Assembly: GCA_947174235.1 (NCBI GenBank)
Contig: CAMWID010000034.1
Coordinates: forward strand, 1 to 36,313
Direction: 5' to 3'
Source: an uncultured Porphyromonadaceae bacterium
GTDB lineage: Bacteria; Bacteroidota; Bacteroidia; Bacteroidales; Muribaculaceae
Length of the DNA: 36,313 nucleotides
Shown here: positions 7,448 through 16,563 of the stretch, one piece after another
How the letters are laid out: every line of letters starts with the position of its first letter
How positions within the stretch are numbered: the stretch's first letter is position 1
Translations under genes and position numbers: made by a program
The notes under the pieces: generated by a model
Database searches by the model: none
What the model was told of the DNA's origin: nothing
Seen by the model: the letters and a program-made list of their open reading frames with translations, nothing else

Positions 7448-7618
7448 ATGATAGATTTAGCGCTTATAAGTTTTATGAGGGAAGAACTTGCTACGACTCC
7501 CACAAAATTTGTCAGATATATGGCGTCTGAAATTCCTTGGGACGACAGGATGATCGGTCTTGTAGGACCTCGTGGAGTAGGTAAGAGCACACTTGTAAAG
7601 CAGCAGATAATATATTGA
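7448..7618 (+). pseudogene. Truncated AAA-family ATPase (AAA_14/DUF4143-like), N-terminal fragment
   Basis: The 56-residue fragment, starting at MIDLALISFM, keeps the N-terminal helix region and the Walker A motif GPRGVGKST, then stops after VKQQIIY. Full-length Bacteroidales relatives are about 370-400 residues, with Walker B, a sensor and a C-terminal DUF4143 domain. I chose the ATG at 7448 because GGAGAAG precedes it at 7439-7445; an in-frame ATG at 7421 lies too close to the predicted transcription start. No continuation of the protein is recognisable downstream, so this is a truncation rather than one frameshift. The intact operator promoter upstream implies that it may still be transcribed. 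Confidence 0.75.
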
Positions 7619-7699
7619 ATATGGATATGGGGATGTGGTGCCTTTATGGACTTTTGGTATGAATTATTGAAGTCTCAGTCCCCGTTTCAATGGTAGATA

Positions 7700-7758
7700 A
7701 AGTTTCCGCACGATGACATCATGCTTCGAGGGTGATGTCGTCGTGCGGAAACTTTTTT
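7700..7758 (+). terminator. Strong intrinsic terminator
   Basis: A 22-bp stem (7700-7721 with 7733-7754, one G-U wobble; arm begins AAGTTTCCGCACGA) with an 11-nt loop is followed on the plus strand by a T-run to 7758. It follows the ATPase fragment on the same strand and probably terminated the complete gene. It also faces the 3' end of the alpha-amylase gene. Confidence 0.8.
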
Positions 7759-7827
7759 ATGAAATCTCTTTGTCGGGAGATCAGACCCGGTCTCGGATGA
7801 GCGGATCTAAAGGTGGTGGATACCGTA

Positions 7828-9258
7828 TTATTTTCTGACAAATACGAGATACTGACCGGGAGCGAGAGTTGCGGGGATTTGTGCCGCCTCTTCCGTGAAG
7901 AAGTTGACCATGCCGTCCACCTTCGGTGCTTTCCCGGAGAATTTCACGTCGCTATCCTCTTTCCCAAGATTTGCAAGAACCACAATCTTTGAATTCTCTT
8001 TCTCGCGCGAAAAGACGATGAGGTCTTGGCTTGATGCCGGATAAGTCACCATCTCTCCACCTTCAAGACCGGCGGCAAGAGCATGCTCGGTATGTTTCAA
8101 TCTGTTCAGGTTCTGATAGAAAGTGAAATAGGCGTTGCGGGGTTCCCATGCCGGAGCCTTGTCCTTCTCAAAAAATTCAAACGCTCGGTTCATGCCTGTC
8201 TCCTGTCCGGTGTAGATGAGCGGCATGCCGGGGAGTGTGTATGAAAGCACCGCGAAAGCGTCGGTGAGATTTCCGAGGCGTTCGAACTCAGTGCCCTCCC
8301 AGGAATTGAGGTCATGGTTTGTCACCATGTTCATGAGATAAGTGTCTTTCGGATATTCCGCTGCCTGCGCCCTTACGAGGGAATCGATGGCTACGGCATG
8401 AGTCTCTGGGAACTGTCTGATCTTGCCGTCAGTGCCTTTGAAAGAGTATTGTCCTGCAGTGGCGGCTATCGCGCTGAAGAGGTCTTTCATAGGCCAGTTG
8501 TAACCCATGTCGAAACCGTTCTTCTGAAGCTCGGGCTTGCTTGCTTCAGCGAGCATGAAAATATCCTCCTTCACGGCTTTAAGCTTCGGATGAGCCTCAT
8601 CCCAGAAGTCGGTGGGCACCTCTCCCGCCACATCGCAGCGGAATCCGTCGATATCCACTTCCGAGAGCCAGAATTTCATGGCGTCGATCATCCCTTGGCG
8701 CATCTCCTTGTTGGCGTAGTCAAACACGTATACGTCTGTCCAGTCATATACCCCTTTCATGTTGCCGAGGGAATCCTTCTCATACCAGTCAGGATGTTCG
8801 GTCACCCATTTGTTGTCGCGGCCAGAATGGTTGGGAACCCAGTCGATGATCACTTTCATCCCCTGTGCGTGCGCTTTGCGCACCACATCCTTGAACTGGT
8901 CGATGGTGCCGAATTCCGGATTGAACGCGGTGTAGTCAGCCACGGAATAGTAGCTGCCGAGAGTGCCTTTGCGGTCCTGTTTGCTTATAGGGTGTACCGG
9001 CATGAACCACAGGATATCCACCCCGAGTTCCTTGAGCCGGGGCAGTTCGCCGGCGAAAGCGGTTACGGTTCCTGAATCGGTATACTGCCGCAGGTTCACT
9101 TCATAGATCACTGCGTTGCGGCTCCATTCGGGATGCTTTACGGAAGTGAAGGTGGAGTCGCGCTCCTCCGCCACTGTCTTGTCTGCGTTCCCTTTACCTC
9201 CGCAGGCAGAGAAAACAAGAGCCCCGATCATTCCGAGGGCTGAAAAGATTTTTTTCAT
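7828..9258 (-). CDS. GH13 alpha-amylase lipoprotein
   Basis: The 476-residue protein starts with a lipoprotein signal ending FSAC (Cys19), so it is anchored in the cell envelope. The GH13 TIM barrel is complete. Region I is DWVPNHSG (139-146), the nucleophile is Asp209 in DGFRCDVA, the acid/base is Glu238 in MLAEAS, and the transition-state stabiliser is Asp316 in VTNHD. A short C-terminal beta domain ends in APGQYLVFVRK. Such enzymes hydrolyse alpha-1,4-glucans or maltodextrins at the outer membrane. Substrate preference is not readable. It is transcribed alone from the promoter at 9388-9418. A ghost of a close paralogue lies downstream at 7215-7265. Confidence 0.9.
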   Translation of the reverse strand: MKKIFSALGMIGALVFSACGGKGNADKTVAEERDSTFTSVKHPEWSRNAVIYEVNLRQYTDSGTVTAFAGELPRLKELGVDILWFMPVHPISKQDRKGTLGSYYSVADYTAFNPEFGTIDQFKDVVRKAHAQGMKVIIDWVPNHSGRDNKWVTEHPDWYEKDSLGNMKGVYDWTDVYVFDYANKEMRQGMIDAMKFWLSEVDIDGFRCDVAGEVPTDFWDEAHPKLKAVKEDIFMLAEASKPELQKNGFDMGYNWPMKDLFSAIAATAGQYSFKGTDGKIRQFPETHAVAIDSLVRAQAAEYPKDTYLMNMVTNHDLNSWEGTEFERLGNLTDAFAVLSYTLPGMPLIYTGQETGMNRAFEFFEKDKAPAWEPRNAYFTFYQNLNRLKHTEHALAAGLEGGEMVTYPASSQDLIVFSREKENSKIVVLANLGKEDSDVKFSGKAPKVDGMVNFFTEEAAQIPATLAPGQYLVFVRK

Positions 9259-9387
9259 GTCATGTAAGAATTTAGATTTATATTGGTGTCTTGGTATCGG
9301 ATCTTTTTACTGGTCAATGAAGTTTCACGACTTCGTGTAGAAACCATGCAATCCCGCCCGTCGCCTGATGTCCCGGGCTTTGAGGTG

Positions 9388-9418
9388 CAAAATTAGCAAA
9401 TATTCCGGCATGGGCAAA
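9388..9418 (-). promoter_or_regulatory. Promoter of the alpha-amylase gene
   Basis: Read on the minus strand, TTTG (9418-9415), 19 nt, and TAATTTTG (9395-9388) match the Bacteroidetes promoter. The predicted leader is about 125 nt. About 35 bp upstream lies the tandem repeat at 9453-9488, a possible activator or repressor site. Confidence 0.7.
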
Positions 9419-9452
9419 ATATTTGCATGATACATCGGGAAATAAACACCTC

Positions 9453-9488
9453 TTTAGTAAAAAATTTACGTTTAGTAAAAAATTTACG
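9453..9488. repeat. Perfect 18-bp tandem repeat, possible operator
   Basis: TTTAGTAAAAAATTTACG occurs twice head to tail (9453-9470, 9471-9488). Each copy contains the inverted arms GTAAA/TTTAC. It lies between the leuA terminator and the amylase promoter. An 18-bp spacing is close to, but not exactly, two helical turns. Confidence 0.75.
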
Positions 9489-9494
9489 CCGGAT

Positions 9495-9529
9495 AAAAAA
9501 AGATCCGGCAACCGTGAGGCTGCCGGATC
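9495..9529 (-). terminator. Intrinsic terminator of leuA
   Basis: Minus-strand stem GATCCGGCA (9529-9521) pairs with TGCCGGATC (9510-9502), followed by a run of seven T (9501-9495). It lies 32 nt after the leuA stop. Confidence 0.85.
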
Positions 9530-9560
9530 CATGATTAAAGTCGAACTATTATAGGTTTAT

Positions 9561-11054
9561 TTACTGAGGGAATTTGTTGATAGCGTCGATAAACGCTTCA
9601 GCCGACGCGGCTATGATGTCGGTGTTTGCGGAGAAACCGTAGTAATGCTGGTTGTCATATTCCACGGTCATATGCACCTTGCCGATATCGTTGCTGCCTT
9701 TGTTGATCGCCTGGATAAGGAATTCCTTCACGAGCATCTGTCGGCGTATAATTACTTTTATCGCGTTTATAGCCGCGTCCACCGGACCATTGCCCGAGGC
9801 GCACGCCTCGAAACGTTCGCCTGCGATAAGAAGCCCGATAGAAGCCACAGATCTCAGCCCGACACCGGAGGTCACCTGCAGGTAGTCAAGCTTGATACGG
9901 TGCTGTTCGCGGTGTTCGCCGGCGAGCATCAGCACGTCGTCGTCCGTGATCTCTTTCTTGCGGTCGGCAAGCTTGAGGAAAGCCTCGTAAGCCTTGTCGA
10001 GCGCCTCTTTCTCGAGATCGCAGCCGAGCACGTGCAGGCGGTGTTTGAGAGCAGCGCGTCCCGAACGTGCGGTGAGCACGATGGAGTTCTCGTCAATGCC
10101 AACATCCTTGGGATCGATAATCTCGTAGCTTTCGCGGTTTTTGAGCACGCCGTCCTGATGGATTCCGCTCGAGTGGGCAAACGCGTTTCTCCCCACGATA
10201 GCCTTGTTGGGCTGCACCGGCATGTTCATGAGGCTTGACACGAGCCGGCTTATGCCCGTGATCTTGGTGGCGTTGATATTGGTGTCGATATTCAGTTCCT
10301 TATGGGAGCGGAGAGTCATTACCACCTCTTCGAGAGAGGTGTTGCCGGCACGTTCTCCGATGCCGTTTACAGTCACTTCCGCCTGACGCGCTCCACCTAC
10401 GATGCCGCTGATGGTGTTGGCGGTCGCCATGCCGAGATCGTTGTGGCAGTGGGTGGCTATAGTCACGTTGTGTATGCCGTCCACATGCTCCATAAGATAG
10501 CGAATCTTCTGTTCGAATTCCCAAGGCAGGCAATACCCTGTGGTGTCAGGGATATTGATCACGGTGGCTCCGGCGTTTACCACAGCCTGCACCACGCGGG
10601 CGAGGTATTCGTTGTCGGTCCTGCCGGCGTCTTCGGCATAGAACTGCACGTCTTCCACAAAACTCTTCGCATATTTCACCGCCCTCACCGCTCTTTCGAT
10701 TATTTCTTCGCGGGTGGAGTTGAATTTATATTTTATGTGGGAGTCAGAGGTGCCGATACCGGTGTGGATACGTTTCCTCTTCGCATATTTAAGGGCGTCG
10801 GCGGCGACGCGGATATCGTTCTCGACCGCTCTGGTAAGCGCGCATATGGTGGGCCATGTCACCGCTTTCGAGATCTCTTCCACCGATTTGAAATCGCCGG
10901 GTGAAGATACGGGAAACCCTGCCTCTATGACATCGACGCCAAGCTCCTCGAGGGCTTTAGCCACCTCGATCTTCTCAACGGTGTTGAGCTGGCATCCGGG
11001 TACCTGCTCGCCGTCGCGGAGTGTGGTGTCAAAAATGTAAAGTCTGTCGCTCAT
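9561..11054 (-). CDS. leuA: 2-isopropylmalate synthase
   Basis: The 497-residue enzyme condenses acetyl-CoA with 2-oxoisovalerate, the first committed step of leucine biosynthesis. The HMGL-like TIM barrel starts with the metal and substrate motif TTLRDGEQ (10-17). The metal-binding motif [11 protein letters not shown] and [11 protein letters not shown] follow, then a helical linker. The C-terminal LeuA dimer/allosteric domain (about 370-497, with VTSGVG and GNGPVDAA) provides leucine feedback. Length is normal for bacterial LeuA; citramalate synthase is the main alternative, but the residue pattern and length favour LeuA. The remaining leu genes are not in this window. It has its own promoter at 11123-11154 and terminator at 9495-9529. 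Confidence 0.9.
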   Translation of the reverse strand: MSDRLYIFDTTLRDGEQVPGCQLNTVEKIEVAKALEELGVDVIEAGFPVSSPGDFKSVEEISKAVTWPTICALTRAVENDIRVAADALKYAKRKRIHTGIGTSDSHIKYKFNSTREEIIERAVRAVKYAKSFVEDVQFYAEDAGRTDNEYLARVVQAVVNAGATVINIPDTTGYCLPWEFEQKIRYLMEHVDGIHNVTIATHCHNDLGMATANTISGIVGGARQAEVTVNGIGERAGNTSLEEVVMTLRSHKELNIDTNINATKITGISRLVSSLMNMPVQPNKAIVGRNAFAHSSGIHQDGVLKNRESYEIIDPKDVGIDENSIVLTARSGRAALKHRLHVLGCDLEKEALDKAYEAFLKLADRKKEITDDDVLMLAGEHREQHRIKLDYLQVTSGVGLRSVASIGLLIAGERFEACASGNGPVDAAINAIKVIIRRQMLVKEFLIQAINKGSNDIGKVHMTVEYDNQHYYGFSANTDIIAASAEAFIDAINKFPQ

Positions 11055-11122
11055 ATATAATCATCTATTGTTTTCCACCTCCGGAGACAGGCGGGATGCT
11101 GTCTCTCGTGTGCATTTGATTG

Positions 11123-11154
11123 CAAAATTATAACTATTTTGAATAAAAGCCAAA
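11123..11154 (-). promoter_or_regulatory. Promoter of leuA
   Basis: Minus-strand TTTG (11154-11151), 20 nt, TAATTTTG (11130-11123). The roughly 60-nt leader contains a 7-bp hairpin (GAGACAG/CTGTCTC) but no obvious leucine-codon leader peptide, so classical attenuation is not supported. Confidence 0.7.
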
Positions 11155-11177
11155 ATAATTATAAGTTTATTTTATTT

Positions 11178-13436
11178 TTATTCCGTTTTCGGCGTCACGG
11201 TATGCAATATGGTGGTGACCGACCGGAGCCCGTCTTTTATGATCGCAGCCCGGATGTCGTCGCAGTCTGACGGAAGGGGTATGGGAGTCTTGTATTCCGG
11301 AGATGCTTCGGAAGGGGATGAGCCGTCGAGCGTATATCTTATCACGGCGTCAAGATAAGGGGAGTTGATATATATCATGCCGTCTTCTACCTTGATGCCC
11401 GGGGCGCGCATGTGCGCCTTTACGCCGAGCCGCGCAAGCCTCGGCAGTTCCTTCTCGCCGATAAGCATGCTGAAGTCTTCGGGAGAGTAGGTAGGGTTGC
11501 CGTTCCAGCCCCTTTCCGCCAGGCCGGCGGCTTTGGGAAAGAGAAGGGTCTCCGCCCCACCTATGCCGCGCAGGGTCTCGCCGAACAGTTGTCCCGAAAC
11601 TCCGATGATCTTCCCTTTTGCGTCAGGCTGCGGCGGACAGATTTTGTCGGGATAACCTGAAAGTGATTTCAGCTCGTCGACAAACCCTCCCCAGTAAAGC
11701 CCGCGTTCCTCGGGATGCGGGGCATACAGCATATCCATGTAGAAGAAGTTGACATTGCTGAGAATCACGGGATAACCTGCCTTTATCCCTTTTATAGCCA
11801 CGTTTTTCTCAGGGACAAGCGAGCTTACCCAGCAGTTGACTCCCCCCACCAGCGGCGACACCTGTATGTGGTGGCTGTCGTCATAGCCCGTGTATATGTC
11901 CTGCCATCCGAAAAGGGGGATGGTACGGTCACGCAGAATCCTCGCCACCTTTTTCACAAATTCTCCCTGAAGTCCGTGGCGACCTTCCACCCCTTTTTCC
12001 GCCGCCATCTTCATAGCCGCCGGCGAGCCGTCCCATGCTCCTTCGGGCACCTCGTCGCCTCCGAGGTGGATTCCGGGGAGGGATACTCCGGCTTCATGAT
12101 ACATAGCCTCGATCTCGTCGACCACTTTGGCGATAAAGGCATAAGTGCCTGGCAGCGCGGGGTTCATGAGGTTGTCGTGATAGAGCTGGGCGGAGGTATA
12201 TCTTGAAGAATCTCCAGTTTCTATCAGCCGGTATGTGGAGTCTCCGGTTCTTCTGTAGCGCGCCTCCATAGCCTTTATGGCGGCGCGGGCATGTCCCGGC
12301 GATTCAATTTCAGGAAGCACGGAGATACCGAGAGAGTCGCAATATTTCAGGAAAGCGATAAAATCTTTCCTTGAGAAGAAACCGTTTGCGGTTCCCTCTT
12401 TCGAGTCAGGGTTTCCGTCGCCGGAGAATATCGCGGGGAGGAAATCCCGGCTATCGGTGGTGTATCCGCGCCGTGCGCCCACGTCGGTCAGTTCCGGGAG
12501 TCCCGGGATTTCGAGACGCCACGCCTCGTCGTCGGTGATATGGAAATGGAGGGTGTTGAACCTGTAGTCAGCCATGATTTCCACCAGCTTCCTCATTTCC
12601 CCGGGGGTGATGAAATTGCGGGCAATGTCTATCATAAGCGCCCTGTAGGGGTAGTCCGGGAAATCCTCTATCACGGCGCAGGGTATGGAGCCTCCGTTCG
12701 GCTCGAGAAGCCTCCTGTCGAGAGTGCGCCTCGCCATTTTGACCGCCCTTTCCGACGCCCCCTCTATTATCGCGCTGTCAGGAGTCAGGGTTATTCTGTA
12801 AAATTCCGGGTTCTCGTGACGGATTACGACGGTTCTGACAGGTTTCCCGGCGGAGAATGTCCCTTCCTTGACGGTTACACTCTTGAAGGATGGGGTTATG
12901 TCAAACGGTCCGGGTTTTCTTCCCGCCGCAAGCTTGCTGTTCAGGCGGTATAATGAATCCGGAGAGATTGTCCATTTCGCCCATTTCGGGCTTTCGAGGG
13001 AAACTTCGAGGAGCGGCAGCACGGTGGTCTCCACGGGAATGATCTTTCCTGCGGGGGTGACGGCGTGGAAAGATTCGGGCTTCTCGGCGTCGGAATATAC
13101 CGGGAGGTCATATTCCACATCTATCGCCACTCCGTCGGCATCCTTTCCGAATCTCGGGGATGAGATATAATAATATCCGGCATTGATTTCCACCACGGAA
13201 TCACCGGGGGAGAGGGGCTTTATGGAACGCGGCAGCTGGTTGAAACATAGCCTTGTGCCGGCTTCGACCCCTGATACGGTGAACCTTGCTTTGAATCTGC
13301 CACCCTCCCCATATCCCGGTAGAGCTTCCCAGACCACGGCGGGACCCGTGGCGGAGGCGCACGCGGCATATCCTGCCGTCATGGCTGATATAGAGATGAA
13401 AACGCGGTAAAAATTACGGATAAAGAATTTCATCAT
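11178..13436 (-). CDS. GH20 beta-N-acetylhexosaminidase, exported
   Basis: The 752-residue exported enzyme has a signal peptide of about 27 residues; it may be a lipoprotein at YAAC, but that lipobox is poor. A unique N-terminal beta domain covers 30-135. The GH20b domain is at about 135-260 and the GH20 barrel at about 262-600, starting DFPDYPYRALMIDIARNF. HFHITDDEAWRLEIPGLP is at 297-314. The catalytic pair is Asp461-Glu462 in HLGGDEVP, used for substrate-assisted cleavage of terminal GlcNAc or GalNAc. A C-terminal domain (about 670-752, RYTLDGSSPS) resembles the chitobiase C-terminal or Fn3-associated fold. It likely removes hexosamines from host mucin glycans or chitin oligomers. It is a single gene, divergent from metG. 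Confidence 0.9.
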   Translation of the reverse strand: MMKFFIRNFYRVFISISAMTAGYAACASATGPAVVWEALPGYGEGGRFKARFTVSGVEAGTRLCFNQLPRSIKPLSPGDSVVEINAGYYYISSPRFGKDADGVAIDVEYDLPVYSDAEKPESFHAVTPAGKIIPVETTVLPLLEVSLESPKWAKWTISPDSLYRLNSKLAAGRKPGPFDITPSFKSVTVKEGTFSAGKPVRTVVIRHENPEFYRITLTPDSAIIEGASERAVKMARRTLDRRLLEPNGGSIPCAVIEDFPDYPYRALMIDIARNFITPGEMRKLVEIMADYRFNTLHFHITDDEAWRLEIPGLPELTDVGARRGYTTDSRDFLPAIFSGDGNPDSKEGTANGFFSRKDFIAFLKYCDSLGISVLPEIESPGHARAAIKAMEARYRRTGDSTYRLIETGDSSRYTSAQLYHDNLMNPALPGTYAFIAKVVDEIEAMYHEAGVSLPGIHLGGDEVPEGAWDGSPAAMKMAAEKGVEGRHGLQGEFVKKVARILRDRTIPLFGWQDIYTGYDDSHHIQVSPLVGGVNCWVSSLVPEKNVAIKGIKAGYPVILSNVNFFYMDMLYAPHPEERGLYWGGFVDELKSLSGYPDKICPPQPDAKGKIIGVSGQLFGETLRGIGGAETLLFPKAAGLAERGWNGNPTYSPEDFSMLIGEKELPRLARLGVKAHMRAPGIKVEDGMIYINSPYLDAVIRYTLDGSSPSEASPEYKTPIPLPSDCDDIRAAIIKDGLRSVTTILHTVTPKTE

Positions 13437-13519
13437 GCGGTTAATTTTTGGAATCTGTCTGTTGAAGCGGAAGCCGTTTCCTCAAATTGCGTAAAAAGTC
13501 GGAACAACTTCAATTAATA

Positions 13520-13551
13520 TTGCAAATATAATGAAATTTTATGTAATTTTG
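13520..13551 (+). promoter_or_regulatory. Promoter of metG, overlapping a possible divergent promoter
   Basis: TTG (13520-13522), 21 nt, TAATTTTG (13544-13551) drives metG with a leader of about 100 nt. On the opposite strand TATATTTG (13530-13523) is a -7 candidate for the GH20 gene, although a -33 is not clear. The two elements overlap the same 30 bp, so polymerases would compete. Confidence 0.65.
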
Positions 13552-13659
13552 CGATATAAAACAAGATATAATATTTCTGCGGGGTTCCGCACGGCTCGCG
13601 GCGCGGGGGAAATGCTCCGTAGCCGCCCTCCGCCTGCCTCCCGCCAAGACATCAGATTC

Positions 13660-15699
13660 ATGGATAAAAAATTTAAACGTACGCTCATCACCTCGGCTCT
13701 CCCTTATGCCAACGGCCCCGTCCATATCGGCCATCTCGCAGGCGTGTATGTCCCCGCCGACATCTATGCCCGCTATCTGAGGCTCAAGGGTGAGGACGTG
13801 ATGTTTGTAGGGGGCAGCGACGAGCACGGCGTGCCCATCACGATAAAGGCGAAGAAAGAGGGAGTCACCCCTCAGGACATAGTTGACCGTTACCACAATA
13901 TCATCAAGGATTCATTCGAGGAGCTCGGCATATCTTTCGATGTCTACGGACGCACCACCTCCGACACGCACCGCAAGACGGCATCCGATTTCTTCCGCAC
14001 CCTCTACGACAAGGGAGAGTTTGTGGAGAAGACCACCATGCAGCTCTACGACGAGGAGGCGGGAGAGTTTCTCGCCGACCGTTACGTCACCGGCACGTGT
14101 CCCCATTGCGGGAAGGACGGAGCGTATGGCGACCAGTGTGAGGCATGCGGCACATCGCTCAACGCCACCGACCTTATCAATCCGAAATCCACCCTTTCGG
14201 GAAGCGTGCCTGTGATGAAGGAGACATCCCATTGGTACCTCCCTCTCGACAAATGGGAACCGACCCTGCGCAAATGGATACTGGAGGATCATAAGGAATG
14301 GCGCCCCAATGTCTACGGGCAGTGCAAGTCATGGCTTGACATGGGGCTTCAGCCGCGTGCCGTGAGCCGCGACCTCAAATGGGGTATTCCGGTGCCCGTG
14401 GAAGGGGCGGAAGGTAAGGTGCTTTATGTATGGTTCGACGCCCCCATCGGCTATATATCCAACACTATCGACGCGGATCCGGAGAACTGGGAGAAATGGT
14501 GGAAGGATCCTGAGACCCGTATGCTCCATTTCATCGGCAAGGACAACATCGTGTTCCATTGCATCGTGTTCCCGGCGATGCTCATGGCTCACGGCGGCTA
14601 CAATCTCCCCGACAACGTGCCAGCCAACGAGTTCCTGAATCTTGAAGACGACAAGATCTCCACGTCGCGCAACTGGGCGGTGTGGCTCCACGAATATCTC
14701 CGCGAACTCCCCGGAAAGCAGGATGTGCTCCGCTATGTGCTGACAGCCAACGCTCCGGAGGCGAAAGACAACAATTTCACATGGAAAGACTTCCAGGCAC
14801 GCAACAATAGCGAGCTTGTGGCTATCCTCGGCAACTTCGTTAACCGCGCCACAGTGCTCGTGCATAAATACTACGGCGGAAAGGTGCCTGCCGCCGGTGT
14901 CTATACTGAGACGGAGAATGCTGTCGTGGAGGAGGTGAAGGCTTCCGTGGCGGCGCTTTCCGACAATCTTGACCATTTCAAGTTCCGCGAGGCTCTCAAG
15001 GATGCCATGAACATAGCCCGTATCGGCAACAAATATCTCGCCGACTCCGAGCCGTGGAAGCTGATCAAGACAGATCCCGCACGCACCGCCACCATATTGA
15101 ACGTCGCGCTCCAGATCTGTGCCAATCTTGCGGTGGTCTTCGAGCCGTTCACTCCTTTCATGTCGGAAAAATTGGCTTCCCAGCTCTGTCTCGGTAAACT
15201 CGACTGGAATATGGCGGGACGGTTCGATCTCGTGCCGGAGGGTCTGGAGACCGGCAAGCCTGAACTGCTTTTTGAAAAAGTGGAAGACAGTGTGGTGGAG
15301 GCGCAGGTGAAGAAGCTCAACGATGCGAAAGAGAAAAATCTTCTTGACCAATGGAAGCCTGCCGCAGTGAAGGAGGAGGTTGATTTCCCGACATTTGAGA
15401 AACTTGACATCCGCGTTGGAAAAGTGCTGGAGTGCGAGAAAGTGCCCAAGGCTGACAAACTGCTGAAGTTCAAGATCGACGACGGAATGGGAGGGCGCAC
15501 GATAGTGAGCGGTATCGCGAAATTCTATCAGCCTGAAGACCTCGTGGGTAAGGAGGTGTGCTTCATAGCCAATTTCGCCCCGCGCAAGCTCAAGGGAGTG
15601 GTGTCGCAGGGTATGATTCTCAGTGCCGAAGACGCCGACGGGCGCCTTGTGGTGATAGGTCCTACGGGAGAAGTTCGTCCGGGGAGCAGCGTCGGCTGA
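13660..15699 (+). CDS. metG: Methionyl-tRNA synthetase
   Basis: The 679-residue class I synthetase charges tRNA-Met. HIGH is at residues 22-25. The zinc knuckle cysteines are 147, 150, 160 and 163 (CPHC...CEAC). The KMSKS-equivalent loop is KISTS (332-336), which is usual in Bacteroidetes. The anticodon-binding helical domain follows, and a C-terminal tRNA-binding OB-fold (EMAP-II/Trbp111-like) covers about 575-679 ([24 protein letters not shown] split across this region). I chose the ATG at 13660: upstream in-frame ATGs exist from 13531, but they overlap the promoter and encode a non-conserved, Arg/Pro-rich stretch. The last 38 bp overlap the convergent SprT-like gene. Confidence 0.95.
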   Translation: MDKKFKRTLITSALPYANGPVHIGHLAGVYVPADIYARYLRLKGEDVMFVGGSDEHGVPITIKAKKEGVTPQDIVDRYHNIIKDSFEELGISFDVYGRTTSDTHRKTASDFFRTLYDKGEFVEKTTMQLYDEEAGEFLADRYVTGTCPHCGKDGAYGDQCEACGTSLNATDLINPKSTLSGSVPVMKETSHWYLPLDKWEPTLRKWILEDHKEWRPNVYGQCKSWLDMGLQPRAVSRDLKWGIPVPVEGAEGKVLYVWFDAPIGYISNTIDADPENWEKWWKDPETRMLHFIGKDNIVFHCIVFPAMLMAHGGYNLPDNVPANEFLNLEDDKISTSRNWAVWLHEYLRELPGKQDVLRYVLTANAPEAKDNNFTWKDFQARNNSELVAILGNFVNRATVLVHKYYGGKVPAAGVYTETENAVVEEVKASVAALSDNLDHFKFREALKDAMNIARIGNKYLADSEPWKLIKTDPARTATILNVALQICANLAVVFEPFTPFMSEKLASQLCLGKLDWNMAGRFDLVPEGLETGKPELLFEKVEDSVVEAQVKKLNDAKEKNLLDQWKPAAVKEEVDFPTFEKLDIRVGKVLECEKVPKADKLLKFKIDDGMGGRTIVSGIAKFYQPEDLVGKEVCFIANFAPRKLKGVVSQGMILSAEDADGRLVVIGPTGEVRPGSSVG

Positions 15700-16363
15700 C
15701 AGCGCGGATGCGTTCCCCCTCGCGCACCAGTTCCGCCGCCCCTTTGAGATGGGGGGTGAGATCTTCACGGCGCGTTATGTAGAGCTTTGCCGTCATTACC
15801 CGGGGGAACCGGTTGAACCACGGGTCGGTGCTTCCGACCCATCTCAGACTTTCCACTTCCGGAAACTTAAGGAAGTCATTCCATAATAAAAATATCCGGC
15901 TTTTAGCGACGGGCGCCACACCGAGGCGTCCGTCGCTAAATTTTGCGAGACACAGATAGTGCCCCCGTATGCGTTTGTCTGCCTCTGTCTGTTCTTCGGT
16001 GGCACGTGCCGACACTACGATATGTCTGCCGTGCAGGCGGTTGATGTCAGCCATGAGTTTGCGGAATACCGGTCCGTGTGGAGAGGAGTCGCGCAATTTC
16101 CTGTGCGCGATGAAAAGATGTATCATCTCATGTATCACCACATCTTCCCATTCCTCGCGGGGGAGATCGAAGCCGGTGCTGAGGCGCATTTCAAAATCAT
16201 GTGCCTTTGTCCGGAGGAAAGATCTTGATATCCGGTAGCACAGTTTTCCACGAAAAGTACGCGCCCGTGTGGTCACGAAACGTGGCTCCGGCAGTTCTCC
16301 GTTGAAAATAAGGGAATTAAAATGTCTGAATGCTGTCTCTGTGAATTTTATGTCGGGAGTCAT
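15662..16363 (-). CDS. SprT-like zinc metalloprotease
   Basis: The 233-residue protein has the SprT-like zinc motif HEMIH (His78, Glu79, His82), followed by a plausible third ligand His96 in SSPHGPVF. The preceding text ([12 protein letters not shown]...FEMRLST) matches the beta-sheet entry of the SprT/Spartan fold. The last 100 residues are basic ([11 protein letters not shown]...RREDLTPH) but lack the Cys4 zinc ribbon of true SprT. The family includes DNA-protein-crosslink proteases, but the substrate here is unknown. The 3' end overlaps the metG stop by 38 bp on the opposite strand. Confidence 0.75.
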   Translation of the reverse strand: MTPDIKFTETAFRHFNSLIFNGELPEPRFVTTRARTFRGKLCYRISRSFLRTKAHDFEMRLSTGFDLPREEWEDVVIHEMIHLFIAHRKLRDSSPHGPVFRKLMADINRLHGRHIVVSARATEEQTEADKRIRGHYLCLAKFSDGRLGVAPVAKSRIFLLWNDFLKFPEVESLRWVGSTDPWFNRFPRVMTAKLYITRREDLTPHLKGAAELVREGERIRAVSRRCSPDELLP

Positions 16364-16527
16364 GAATGTTTCTGCGTATAGAAATTGCTCAAAGTAAATA
16401 AAATTTCACCTCATATTCAAGAAAAACGGCATGTGTCCGGTAAAAATCATGCGGACATCGGGAGAGGAACGATGAGGCGGATCTCCTTGCGGCGGGTGTA
16501 TCCGCGTGAGAATGTGTTGCCTGTAGT

Positions 16528-16559
16528 TTTGCAAATGTGAGTGAAAAGCAGTAAATTTG
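16528..16559 (+). promoter_or_regulatory. Promoter predicted to give a leaderless mRNA
   Basis: TTTG (16528-16531), 20 nt, TAAATTTG (16552-16559) is a near-perfect promoter. Transcription would start at about 16564-16567, on or beside the ATG at 16564. The -33 TTTG is itself part of TAGTTTTG (16524-16531), another -7-like sequence, but no matching -33 exists for it. Confidence 0.65.
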
Positions 16560-16563
16560 CACC

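Noticed and set aside
13531..13659. Upstream in-frame ATG extending metG by 43 residues
   Set aside because: It overlaps the TAATTTTG promoter element and would add a non-conserved Arg/Pro-rich segment; the ATG at 13660 gives the standard N-terminus.
14329..15768. 479-codon minus-strand frame antisense to metG
   Set aside because: Shadow of metG in the opposite frame; His/Glu/Arg-rich with no domain.
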